Shown here: positions 6,676 through 13,533 of the stretch, piece after piece
Position numbering within the stretch: the stretch's first letter is position 1
Layout of the letters: every line of letters starts with the position of its first letter
Origin: DATIYF01 sp035517775
GTDB lineage: Bacteria; Acidobacteriota; Terriglobia; Terriglobales; Acidobacteriaceae
NCBI GenBank assembly: GCA_035517775.1
Contig: DATIYF010000098.1
Location: forward strand, 1-29,963
Length of the DNA stretch: 29,963 nucleotides
Reading direction: 5' to 3'
The notes under the pieces: model-generated
Seen by the model: the letters and a program-made list of their open reading frames with translations, nothing else
Database searches by the model: none
Told to the model about the DNA's origin: nothing
Program-made: the position numbers and the translations under genes

Positions 6676-6963
6676 ATGGCACTGTGGTCGCAGCGCAATA
6701 GCCCTGTGTGCAAAGCAACCAAGAAGCTGATCTGGGTGGCGGCCGGGCTACTTGCAGCCCTGGCTGCGCAGGCGCAGACAGAGCCGCCCAAGGCCGATCC
6801 CTCTGCAGCGGACGATGCCGCGGTCACGATGTTTCCTCATTCGCAAAGCAGCCGCTGGTGGATCTCAGGCCAGGGCAACATTATTTTTCAATGGCACCCC
6901 GGGTACAACCGCGACCGGGGGCCGGTAATCGTGCCGGGGCTGCGGGTGCACATGGATTTCTGA
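6676..6963 (+). pseudogene. Collapsed outer-membrane porin relic
   Basis: A 95-residue frame. Residues 12-34 look like a signal peptide (KATKKLIW, then an Ala/Leu core, ending AQAQ). After it comes SSRWWISGQGNIIFQWHP (58-75), which resembles the mature N-terminal end of carbohydrate-porin-like outer-membrane proteins common in Acidobacteriota. It runs straight into GYNRDRGPVIVPGLRVHMDF (76-95), which resembles the last strand of the same family and ends in the terminal Phe typical of outer-membrane barrels. The whole barrel between them, normally several hundred residues, is missing, and the frame is kept. I read this as an internal deletion. The resemblance is from memory of the family, not from a search. 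A GTG at 6706 would give a cleaner signal-peptide start. Confidence 0.55.
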
Positions 6964-6975
6964 GGCTGAAAGCAA

Positions 6976-7000
6976 TTAACCACGAAGCGCAGGAACGCGG
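6976..7000 (+). repeat. Dispersed ACCACGAAG element (copy 1)
   Basis: TTAACCACGAAGCGCAGGAA, just after the porin relic, begins like the element at 7754-7787. It is a short degenerate copy. The remaining bases to 7040 show nothing else. Confidence 0.45.
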
Positions 7001-7040
7001 GCGGTTGTCTCCAGGTGAGTTTTGCCGGTTCTCAGACGGC

Positions 7041-7694
7041 CTAGGGCTTGGCGGGAGCGCTCAGATATTTTTCCAGCGGAATTTCGAAGTACATCAGCTC
7101 GTTGCCGGCGGCGTCGTGAATGTCGGTGAGATAGAAGTGGGCGCCGGCGAGCGGAGTTGAGATTCCATCCACATCGAAAAACAGAAATCCGGATTGGGAG
7201 CTGTGAGGCTCGACGGCCCGGGCGGCGAAGAGAGCGTTGGTGATTTCGTCCTGGGCTTCGCGGCTGACGCCGCCCTTGGCCTTTTTGGTGGGAAAGGGCA
7301 AGGGATAGGAGGTGCCGCGGGCAGAAGGATGCGAGAGGCGGCGGTACAGGTCGTCGGAGTTGGCGGGCAGCAGCTTGGTGCGGTCGACGGTGACGAGCTC
7401 GGGGCGCATGCCGACCAGGGAGATGGGCTGATCGCCGTCATTGGTAATGACCAGAAAGACGGGCAGCATTCCGATTTCGTTGAAGTGGACGGAGAAGATG
7501 TTGGCTTTATCGGCCATATCGTAGGGATCGACGGCCACGGTAATTTTTTCGTTGGGATGCTCGTCGTGCGCCGGGTAAGTGCGGGCGGGCTGGGCCGCGG
7601 GCATCGAGAAGTGTTTGCCCGCGAGACAAAGTGCGGGGAGAAGCAACGCGAACGAAATAACAGCCAGAAACGGTTTTGACCAACGCCGGCGCAT
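7041..7694 (-). CDS. Secreted protein of unknown function
   Basis: I do not recognise a named family. The 217-residue product starts MRRRWSKPF and has a hydrophobic stretch (residues 9-25) typical of a signal peptide; the Cys near residue 23 lies in PALC, which is a poor lipobox. The mature part has alternating beta-like segments (ITVAVDPYDMAD, FLVITNDGDQPISLVGM, GFLFFDVDG, LMYFEIPLEKYL), suggesting a small all-beta fold exported to the periplasm. The frame extends upstream to 7802, but the added residues look like intergenic repeat, so I take the ATG at 7694. A TATAAT sits 7 bases before that ATG. It stands alone between the porin relic and the LPS genes. Confidence 0.75.
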   Translation of the reverse strand: MRRRWSKPFLAVISFALLLPALCLAGKHFSMPAAQPARTYPAHDEHPNEKITVAVDPYDMADKANIFSVHFNEIGMLPVFLVITNDGDQPISLVGMRPELVTVDRTKLLPANSDDLYRRLSHPSARGTSYPLPFPTKKAKGGVSREAQDEITNALFAARAVEPHSSQSGFLFFDVDGISTPLAGAHFYLTDIHDAAGNELMYFEIPLEKYLSAPAKP

Positions 7695-7701
7695 AGATTC
7701 G

Positions 7702-7707
7702 ATTATA
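7702..7707 (-). promoter_or_regulatory. TATAAT box adjacent to start codon
   Basis: On the minus strand TATAAT lies at 7707-7702 and the ATG of the secreted protein begins at 7694, leaving 7 bases between them. If the box is used, transcription would start at or next to the A of the ATG, giving a leaderless mRNA. The expected -35 position reads GCCCGT, a poor match. Confidence 0.4.
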
Positions 7708-7753
7708 GGATGCGCTCGGAGGGGACGGGCGGTGCCTGGCGAGACGGGCCCTC

Positions 7754-7787
7754 GTAACCACGAAGAAGACGAAGGTGCACGAAGGGT
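7754..7787 (+). repeat. Dispersed ACCACGAAG-GAAGG-CACGAAGG element (copy 2)
   Basis: The string at 7754-7787 (ACCACGAAGAAGACGAAGG, then TGCACGAAGGG) is the clearest intergenic copy of a family also seen at 6976, 11261, 15211 and, on the minus strand, inside the DNA ligase gene. It lies between the divergent secreted-protein gene and waaA. Confidence 0.6.
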
Positions 7788-7866
7788 TGTTTCCGGGGAC
7801 ATTCGGCGTGCCGCCGTGGGATTGGTGGTTCGGTGTGACGCCAGCGTTTAGAATGTGCCTTCTCCT

Positions 7867-9201
7867 ATGTACTGGGTGTACAGCGCGCTGCTGGCCGTAG
7901 GGCTGCTAGTCAGCCTGCCGTATTGGCTGCTGCAGGCGGCCACCAAGGGCAAGTATCGCGCAGGCTTGGCGGAGCGGCTGGGGCGCGTGCCCGGGCGCCT
8001 GCGGCCCTCGGGCCAGCCGGTGATCTGGATTCATGCGGTGTCTGTAGGCGAGGCGCTGGCGGTGAGCGGGCTGGTGGCGAAAATCAAGCGGCGCTGGCCG
8101 CAGCATCGGGTGCTGGTCTCGACTACCACTGACACGGGGCAGAAACTGGCCCGCAGGCGCTTCGGCGAAGACAATGTCTTTTATTTTCCCCTGGATTTTG
8201 GCTTTGCGGTGCGTCCGTATTTGAGAGCGTTAAGGCCGGAACTGATTGTGATTGCAGAGACGGAATTCTGGCCGAATTTTTTGCGGCTGGCGGCGGAAAG
8301 CGGGGCGCGCATCGCGGTGGCGAATGGGCGCATTTCGGACCGGTCGGAGAGGGGCTATTTGCGCTGGCGGGTTTTTCTGCGGCGAATTCTGCGGCGGGTG
8401 GACATTTTTCTGGCGCAGAGCGAAGAGGACCGCCGGCGGCTGGTGGCGATCGGCGCGGAGGCAGGGCGAGTGCGGGTGAGCGGCAACCTGAAGTTTGACG
8501 CCACTTTGCCGCCGGAACCGGCGATCGTGGGGCGCCTGCGCCAGGCATTGCAGCAGGAAGAAGCCGGGCCGGTGCTGGTGTGCGGCAGCACCGCCGATGG
8601 GGAAGAGCAGGTGCTGGCGGAGAGCTTTGCTGAGGTGCTGGCAAGTTATCCGCGCGCGGTGATGCTGCTTGCGCCGCGCCATCCCGAGCGCTTTTCGGGG
8701 GTGGCACAAACGCTGATGCAGAGCGGTACGCCTTTTATGCTTCGCTCGCACTGGAATGGCGAGGCCCTGGCGGGCAAGATCCTGCTGGTGGATAGCATCG
8801 GCGAACTGGCGTCGCTTTACGGGTTAGGCGACCTGGCGTTCGTCGGGGGCAGCCTTGTGCCCCGGGGAGGGCACAACATTCTGGAGCCCGCGCTGCATGG
8901 GTTGCCCATTGTGGTTGGGCCGCACACGGAAAACTTTCGCGATGTCGTCGGTCTGTTTCAACGGAAGGATGCGGTTCGAGTGGCGGAGGTGGGGAAGCTT
9001 GCCCGGATTTTTCTGGGATTGCTGGCCGACAAGTCTGAGCGGGAAGGCCTGGGCCGGCGCGCCGCCGAAACCGCCGCCGCGGAGAAGGGCGCGACGCAGA
9101 TCACCATGCAGGCGCTCGAAGCGCTGCTGGCCGCCAATAGCGCGGCGCCTGCGCCGGAAATCACCCGGAGAGAGAGCGAGCAAGCGGCGTCCTCATCATG
9201 A
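7867..9201 (+). CDS. waaA: 3-deoxy-D-manno-octulosonic acid transferase
   Basis: Kdo transferase (GT30) adds Kdo from CMP-Kdo to lipid IVA at the inner membrane. The 444-residue product begins with a membrane-associating helix (residues 4-24). The segment WIHAVSVGEALA contains Glu62, the conserved catalytic base of the family. ETEFWPN and the C-terminal-domain motif FVGGSLVPRGGHNILEPA also match. A GTG at 7855 in the same frame would add four residues; neither start has a good ribosome site. It begins a six-gene run, and its TGA overlaps the lpxK ATG (ATGA). Length and both domains are complete; the number of Kdo units added cannot be told from sequence. Confidence 0.95.
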   Translation: MYWVYSALLAVGLLVSLPYWLLQAATKGKYRAGLAERLGRVPGRLRPSGQPVIWIHAVSVGEALAVSGLVAKIKRRWPQHRVLVSTTTDTGQKLARRRFGEDNVFYFPLDFGFAVRPYLRALRPELIVIAETEFWPNFLRLAAESGARIAVANGRISDRSERGYLRWRVFLRRILRRVDIFLAQSEEDRRRLVAIGAEAGRVRVSGNLKFDATLPPEPAIVGRLRQALQQEEAGPVLVCGSTADGEEQVLAESFAEVLASYPRAVMLLAPRHPERFSGVAQTLMQSGTPFMLRSHWNGEALAGKILLVDSIGELASLYGLGDLAFVGGSLVPRGGHNILEPALHGLPIVVGPHTENFRDVVGLFQRKDAVRVAEVGKLARIFLGLLADKSEREGLGRRAAETAAAEKGATQITMQALEALLAANSAAPAPEITRRESEQAASSS

Positions 9202-10157
9202 AGCGCGTCAGCTCCTTACTGCTTGGCTCAGCGTTCAGCGCGGGCGTGCGTATGCGCAATGCGCTTTACGATCGTGGAATTCTTACCGCCCGAAAATTGC
9301 AGGGGCCGGTGGTGAGTGTGGGCAATCTCTCGGTCGGGGGCTCGGGGAAGACGCCTTTCGTGATCGAGTTGGGAAAGCTGCTGAAGTCGCGAGGGGTGAA
9401 ATTTGACGTGCTTTCGCGCGGCTATGGGCGCAAGACGCGGGGCGTGGCGCTGGTGGATGCGGCGGGTCCGGCGGAGCAGTTCGGGGATGAGCCTTTGCTG
9501 ATCGCACGGCGGCTGGAAGTTCCGGTAATCGTTGGCGAAGAGCGGTACGCTGCCGGCTGCTTCGCGGAAGAGCGATTTGGGCCGCAGCTGCATATTCTGG
9601 ATGACGGCTTTCAGCACCGCGGGCTTGTTCGCGACTTCGATATTGTTCTGCTGACGCCGGACGATGCCCGCGACCATCTTTTGCCTTTGGGACGGATGCG
9701 TGAGCCACTCGCTTCGCTGCAGCGGGCCGATGCCGTGGTCTTGAGCAGCGGGGCTTCGGCGGACGCCTTTCCGCTGAATGGAAAGACGGTGTGGCGGGCG
9801 CAGCGGGGAATCCTGCCGAAACATGTGCCGCAGCCGGCGGTTGCCTTCTGCGGTATTGCGCGTCCGAAGAGCTTTTTTCTGCAGTTGCGCGCGGCGGGAA
9901 TCGAGCCGGCGGCGGAAGCGGTGTATCGCGATCACCATGCCTACACGCCAGAGGATATTGCCGAGCTGCTTGATCTGCGCCAGCGCAGCGAGGCCGCAGG
10001 CTTCGTAACCACGGAAAAAGATGCCATCAATCTGGGCGAACATCTGCGGGCGCTCGAGCCGGTGAGCGTGGTCCCGGCCATCATGCGCTTGCAGGATGCC
10101 GGTAACGTTGTAGAGACTATTCTTCGGGCCGCCCAAGAACGGAAGCGCCCGGCATGA
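9198..10157 (+). CDS. lpxK: Tetraacyldisaccharide 4'-kinase
   Basis: LpxK phosphorylates the 4' position of the lipid A disaccharide to give lipid IVA, the substrate for the Kdo transferase encoded just upstream. The 319-residue protein has an N-terminal membrane-touching helix, SVGNLSVGGSGKTP (40-53) as the P-loop, SRGYGRKTRG (73-82), ILDDGFQH (133-140, with the acidic and His residues of the active site) and a C-terminal VTTEKDAINL matching the family TTEKDAV motif. The ATG overlaps the waaA stop by four bases, so the two genes are translationally coupled. All known active-site features are present. Confidence 0.96.
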   Translation: MKRVSSLLLGSAFSAGVRMRNALYDRGILTARKLQGPVVSVGNLSVGGSGKTPFVIELGKLLKSRGVKFDVLSRGYGRKTRGVALVDAAGPAEQFGDEPLLIARRLEVPVIVGEERYAAGCFAEERFGPQLHILDDGFQHRGLVRDFDIVLLTPDDARDHLLPLGRMREPLASLQRADAVVLSSGASADAFPLNGKTVWRAQRGILPKHVPQPAVAFCGIARPKSFFLQLRAAGIEPAAEAVYRDHHAYTPEDIAELLDLRQRSEAAGFVTTEKDAINLGEHLRALEPVSVVPAIMRLQDAGNVVETILRAAQERKRPA

Positions 10158-10197
10158 GAAAATCGAGCGGGCAGCGGCGGTGCGGGCTGCTTCTTGC

Positions 10198-11232
10198 ATG
10201 ACCAGGCATTCCAAAGAATCCGACCGGCTGCGGAAAATCGTAGAGTCGTTCGCCAGGGTCACGATCACCGTGGTAGGTGATCTGGTGGCGGACGAATTTG
10301 TGTTTGGGGAAATTTCCCGAGTCTCACGCGAGGCCCCGGTGCTGATTCTGCGGCACCGCGAGCGCGAGGTGGTTCCCGGGGGCGGCGCCAACGCCGTGAG
10401 CAACCTGGCCGCGCTGGGCGTAAACGTGCTGCCGGTGGGCGTATTGGGGGATGATGAGCCGGGGCGAATTCTGCTGCGCAGATTTCGCCACCAGCACATT
10501 CCGGTGAGCGGCATTCTGCGCCACAAGAGCTACAGCACCGTGACCAAGACGCGCATTCTGGCCGGCATGGCGCACACCTGGCGGCAGCAGGTAGTGCGCG
10601 TGGACCGCGAGCCCGAGGCCGAGCCCAGCCGCCACCTGCAGCGTGAGCTGGTGCTGGCCGCTCGCGGGTACGCCCGGGCCTCGGATGCGCTGCTGTTTTC
10701 CGACTATGGCTACGGCGCGGCCACGCCGGCGATTCTCAACGCGATCCGTTATAAGGGCGGGCTCAACGGCGTGCCGGTGGTGCTCGATTCGCGTCATCGC
10801 ATGACGCAATATTCGGGAGTGGCGGCGGCCACGCCCAACGAGGCGGAGGTAGAGGAGGCGCTGGGCATGCGCATCGGCCAGGACTGGGGGAAGCTGTGCA
10901 TGGCCGGGCAGCGCATCATGACGGGCCTGAGGCTGAAATCGCTGATCATTACGCGCGGCCGCGACGGCATGGTGGCCTTCAGCGGAAAGCACCGGCCGGT
11001 GGACATACCGATTTATGGGTCGGATCAAGTGGCCGATGTGACCGGGGCGGGAGATACGGTGATTGCGACCTTTACCGCGGCCTTGGCCGCGGGCGCGAGC
11101 ACGGAGGAAGCGGCCTACCTGGCGAATTACGCCGGCGGCATCGTGGTGATGAAGCGGGGCACGGCGACCGCCTCGCGCGAGGAATTGCTGGCTGCGGTGG
11201 CGAACTCGGCCCCTTTGTCACGAGAACATTGA
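10198..11232 (+). CDS. rfaE1: D-glycero-beta-D-manno-heptose-7-phosphate kinase (HldE kinase domain)
   Basis: A PfkB/ribokinase-family protein of 344 residues corresponding to the N-terminal half of HldE. It phosphorylates heptose-7-phosphate at C1 on the way to ADP-heptose for the LPS inner core. Features include TVVGDLVADEFVFG near the start (sugar site), PGGGANAVSNLAALG, TKTRILAG, ATPNEAEVEEALG, and the anion-hole motif DVTGAGDTVIATF with its catalytic Asp. I chose the ATG at 10198 over a GTG at 10180. It follows lpxK by 40 bp, and the adenylyltransferase half follows as a separate gene. The split is real here: a stop codon and a 77-bp gap separate the two domains. Confidence 0.93.
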   Translation: MTRHSKESDRLRKIVESFARVTITVVGDLVADEFVFGEISRVSREAPVLILRHREREVVPGGGANAVSNLAALGVNVLPVGVLGDDEPGRILLRRFRHQHIPVSGILRHKSYSTVTKTRILAGMAHTWRQQVVRVDREPEAEPSRHLQRELVLAARGYARASDALLFSDYGYGAATPAILNAIRYKGGLNGVPVVLDSRHRMTQYSGVAAATPNEAEVEEALGMRIGQDWGKLCMAGQRIMTGLRLKSLIITRGRDGMVAFSGKHRPVDIPIYGSDQVADVTGAGDTVIATFTAALAAGASTEEAAYLANYAGGIVVMKRGTATASREELLAAVANSAPLSREH

Positions 11233-11260
11233 GGGCCGCGGCTCTCCACCAGCGAGAAAT

Positions 11261-11296
11261 AAACCACAGAGGAGACGGAGGACACAGAGGAATTCC
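11261..11296 (+). repeat. Dispersed ACCACAGAGGAGACGGAGGACACAGAGG element (copy 3)
   Basis: This string lies in the 77-bp gap between the kinase and adenylyltransferase genes and is a purine-rich relative of the copies at 7754 and 15211. It contains repeated AGAGGA, which may supply ribosome contact for the downstream TTG start even though the spacing is long. Confidence 0.5.
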
Positions 11297-11309
11297 AAAC
11301 GCAAATTCA

Positions 11310-11798
11310 TTGACGGCGAACCAGAAAATTCTTGGCCGGGGGCAACTGGGCAAACGCGCCGCCGAGTGGCGGCGGGCCGGCCACCCGATTACGCTGGCCA
11401 ACGGCTGCTTCGATCTGCTGCATGTGGGCCACGTGCGCTACCTTCATGCCGCCAAGGCTTTGGGCGGAAAATTGATTGTCGCCATCAACGATGACGATTC
11501 GGTGCGCGGCCTGAAGGGCGAAGGCCGGCCGCTGATGCCGGCAGCGGAGCGCGCCGAGATTCTGGCGGCGCTCGCAGATGTGGATGCGGTGGTGATTTTT
11601 TCCGAGCGCGATGTGCGCGCGATCATCCGCGAGATTCGCCCTGAAATTCAGGCCAAGGGCACCGACTACACGGCCGCTACAGTCCCGGAGCGCGATGCAG
11701 TGGCGGAATACGGCGGGCGAGTGGAGATCGTGGGCGACCCCAAGGATCATTCGGCCAGCGAGATCATCCGTTCGCGGCTCAGCCCGCGGCGCTCGTGA
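11310..11798 (+). CDS. rfaE2: D-glycero-beta-D-manno-heptose 1-phosphate adenylyltransferase
   Basis: This 162-residue protein is the C-terminal half of HldE as a stand-alone enzyme. It joins AMP from ATP to heptose-1-phosphate, giving ADP-heptose. The cytidylyltransferase-like motif NGCFDLLHVGHVRYL, with the HVGH nucleotide-binding histidines, starts near residue 33, and INDDDSVRGLKG and the GTDY segment follow in family order. There is no ATG or GTG before the conserved core, so the TTG at 11310 is the best start; the open frame extends further left but would overlap the kinase gene. The gene overlaps or abuts the next gene at GTGAGCATG. Confidence 0.92.
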   Translation: MTANQKILGRGQLGKRAAEWRRAGHPITLANGCFDLLHVGHVRYLHAAKALGGKLIVAINDDDSVRGLKGEGRPLMPAAERAEILAALADVDAVVIFSERDVRAIIREIRPEIQAKGTDYTAATVPERDAVAEYGGRVEIVGDPKDHSASEIIRSRLSPRRS

Positions 11799-11800
11799 GC

Positions 11801-12895
11801 ATGGCAGAGACGCAAGCCCCCGCCAATCCGTCCGCGCAAATTCAGAGATTGTTGATCGTGCGCCTGGGCGCGATGGGCGACATTGTTCATACCCTGCCCG
11901 CGGCCGCGGCGCTGCGCGGCGCATTTCCTGAAGCTGTGCTGGGATGGGTGGTGGAAGAGCGCTGGGCGGAGTTGCTGTGCACGCTGCCCACGGCGCGCGC
12001 GGGCGCTCGCTCGCGGCAAAGGCCGCTGGTGGATCACCTGCACGTGGTGGATACGGGCAAATGGCGGCGGGCGCCGCTGGCCTTCCACACCTGGATTGAA
12101 ATTTCCTCCGTGCTCAGCGAACTGCGCGCGCAAAAGTATGAAGTGGCGGTAGATTTTCAGGGAGCGGTACGCTCGGCGCTGATCGCGCGCTGGTCGGGCG
12201 CGCCGGTGATTTTCGGAGCGGTGCAGCCGCGCGAGAATGTGGCCAGCATGTTCTACACCCGGCAGGTGATGGTCCGAGGAGCACACATCGTGGAGCAGAA
12301 TCTATCACTGGCGGAGGCGGTGGCGCAGCGGCGGCTGAATTTGCCGGGAGTGGAGCTTCCCTGCGATGAGGCGGCGCAGAAGAGATACGAGGGGCGCCTT
12401 CTGGAGGAGGGCATTCGAGAATTTGTTGTGATGAATCCGGGCGCGGGATGGGGTGCGAAGCAGTGGCCGGCCGAGCGCTACGGCGAAGTGGCGAAGCAAC
12501 TGGCGGAAGATGGGCGGGCGGTGCTGATTAATTTCGGGCCGGGAGAGGATGGGTTGGCTGCCGCGGTGGAGACTGCCAGCGGCGGGGCGGCCAGCCGGGC
12601 GCAAGGCTCATTGACGGAACTGATGGCGCTCACGCGGCGCGCGCGCCTGTTCATTGGCGGCGATACCGGCCCCATGCATCTGGCGGCGGCGCTGGGAATT
12701 CCGGTGGTCGGTATCTTCGGACCGACCAATCCGGCGCGCAACGGGCCGTTTGGAACGAGAAGCATTGTGCTGCGCAGCCCGGCCAGCGTGACCTCGCACT
12801 CGCGGCGGGCGGCGCCCGAGCCCGGCCTGCTGGAAATTTCTGTCTCGGAAGTGGTGGCGGCGGCGCGGCAGCTGCTCGAGGGAAACCGTGGCTAG
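11801..12895 (+). CDS. waaC: GT9 family LPS heptosyltransferase (WaaC-like)
   Basis: A 364-residue ADP-heptose:LPS heptosyltransferase that transfers heptose to the Kdo region at the cytoplasmic face of the inner membrane. The N-terminal Rossmann domain opens with LLIVRLGAMGDIVHTLPA (catalytic acidic Asp in GDI), typical of heptosyltransferase I. The C-terminal domain carries MNPGAGWGAKQWP and FIGGDTGPMHLAAALGIPV with the ADP-heptose contact GDTGPMHL. I take the ATG at 11801; a GTG at 11795 overlaps the previous stop as GTGA and is equally possible. Whether it is type I (waaC) or II (waaF) is less sure; the GAMGDIVHTLP start favours type I. Confidence 0.88.
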   Translation: MAETQAPANPSAQIQRLLIVRLGAMGDIVHTLPAAAALRGAFPEAVLGWVVEERWAELLCTLPTARAGARSRQRPLVDHLHVVDTGKWRRAPLAFHTWIEISSVLSELRAQKYEVAVDFQGAVRSALIARWSGAPVIFGAVQPRENVASMFYTRQVMVRGAHIVEQNLSLAEAVAQRRLNLPGVELPCDEAAQKRYEGRLLEEGIREFVVMNPGAGWGAKQWPAERYGEVAKQLAEDGRAVLINFGPGEDGLAAAVETASGGAASRAQGSLTELMALTRRARLFIGGDTGPMHLAAALGIPVVGIFGPTNPARNGPFGTRSIVLRSPASVTSHSRRAAPEPGLLEISVSEVVAAARQLLEGNRG

Positions 12896-13424
12896 CTGGC
12901 CGGCCATCGCGCGGCGCGTGCGGGTGCCGCTGGGGTTTGCCTTCGCTGTATTTTATTTCTGGCTGGCGAAGCCAACAGTGCGCTGCATGTTGCTGGGCAG
13001 CGTGTTCGTGACCGCCGGTTTGTGTCTTCGTGGGATTGCCTCCGGATATTTGCGCAAGAATGAGCAGCTGGCCATGGCGGGCCCCTATGCTTACACGCGC
13101 AATCCTTTGTATCTGGGTTCGGTGCTGATGGCCTTCGGGTTCGTGCTGGCGGCACGGGACTGGTGGATTGCGCTGGCTGCGGCGATCTTTTTTATGGCTA
13201 TTTATCTGCCCGTGGTCTTTTCGGAGGAGCAGTTTCTGCGCGCCCGCTTTCCTGAGTTTGAGGAGTATGCGCGGCGTGTGCCGAGGTTTCTGGTGCGTTT
13301 CGGACCGGTGGGCGCTGAGGGCGGCCGGTTTTCGTGGGACTTGTACCTGAAGCACCGCGAGTACAACGCGCTGCTGGGCGCGGTCGTGATGATGGCGGCG
13401 CTGGTGGGAAAGATGGCGTGGTGA
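12888..13424 (+). CDS. Isoprenylcysteine carboxyl methyltransferase-like membrane protein
   Basis: A 178-residue integral membrane protein with four or five hydrophobic helices (about 13-28, 33-50, 80-115). The motif GPYAYTRNPLYLGSVL and the following SEEQFLRARFPEFEEY match the SAM-binding core of the ICMT/phospholipid methyltransferase (PEMT-like) family. Bacterial members have varied, mostly unknown methyl acceptors, so no substrate is given. The GTG start lies inside the end of the heptosyltransferase gene (8-base overlap), so it is the last gene of the LPS run and may modify a lipid or core component, which is inference from position only. Confidence 0.85.
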   Translation: MASWPAIARRVRVPLGFAFAVFYFWLAKPTVRCMLLGSVFVTAGLCLRGIASGYLRKNEQLAMAGPYAYTRNPLYLGSVLMAFGFVLAARDWWIALAAAIFFMAIYLPVVFSEEQFLRARFPEFEEYARRVPRFLVRFGPVGAEGGRFSWDLYLKHREYNALLGAVVMMAALVGKMAW

Positions 13425-13435
13425 GGGTAGTGGGG

Positions 13436-13478
13436 GCGCCCTCGCCTCGCTGCGCTCGGCTGGGAATGACAGGGGGAT
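13436..13478 (+). repeat. Dispersed CTCGCTGCGCTCGG...GGAATGACAGGGGG element
   Basis: This stretch between the converging methyltransferase-like and TPR genes resembles the element at 5055-5130. It has no coding signal and no obvious T-run terminator. Confidence 0.45.
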
Positions 13479-13533
13479 TTTCTTGCTTTGCTCCGTGCGG
13501 CTGCCAGGCCGCCAATAAGAGCAAGTTGCGCGG

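Noticed and set aside
9228..10526. 432-aa minus-strand frame opposite lpxK and the heptose kinase
   Set aside because: Shadow of two overlapping recognised genes, with no signal peptide, domain or ribosome site.
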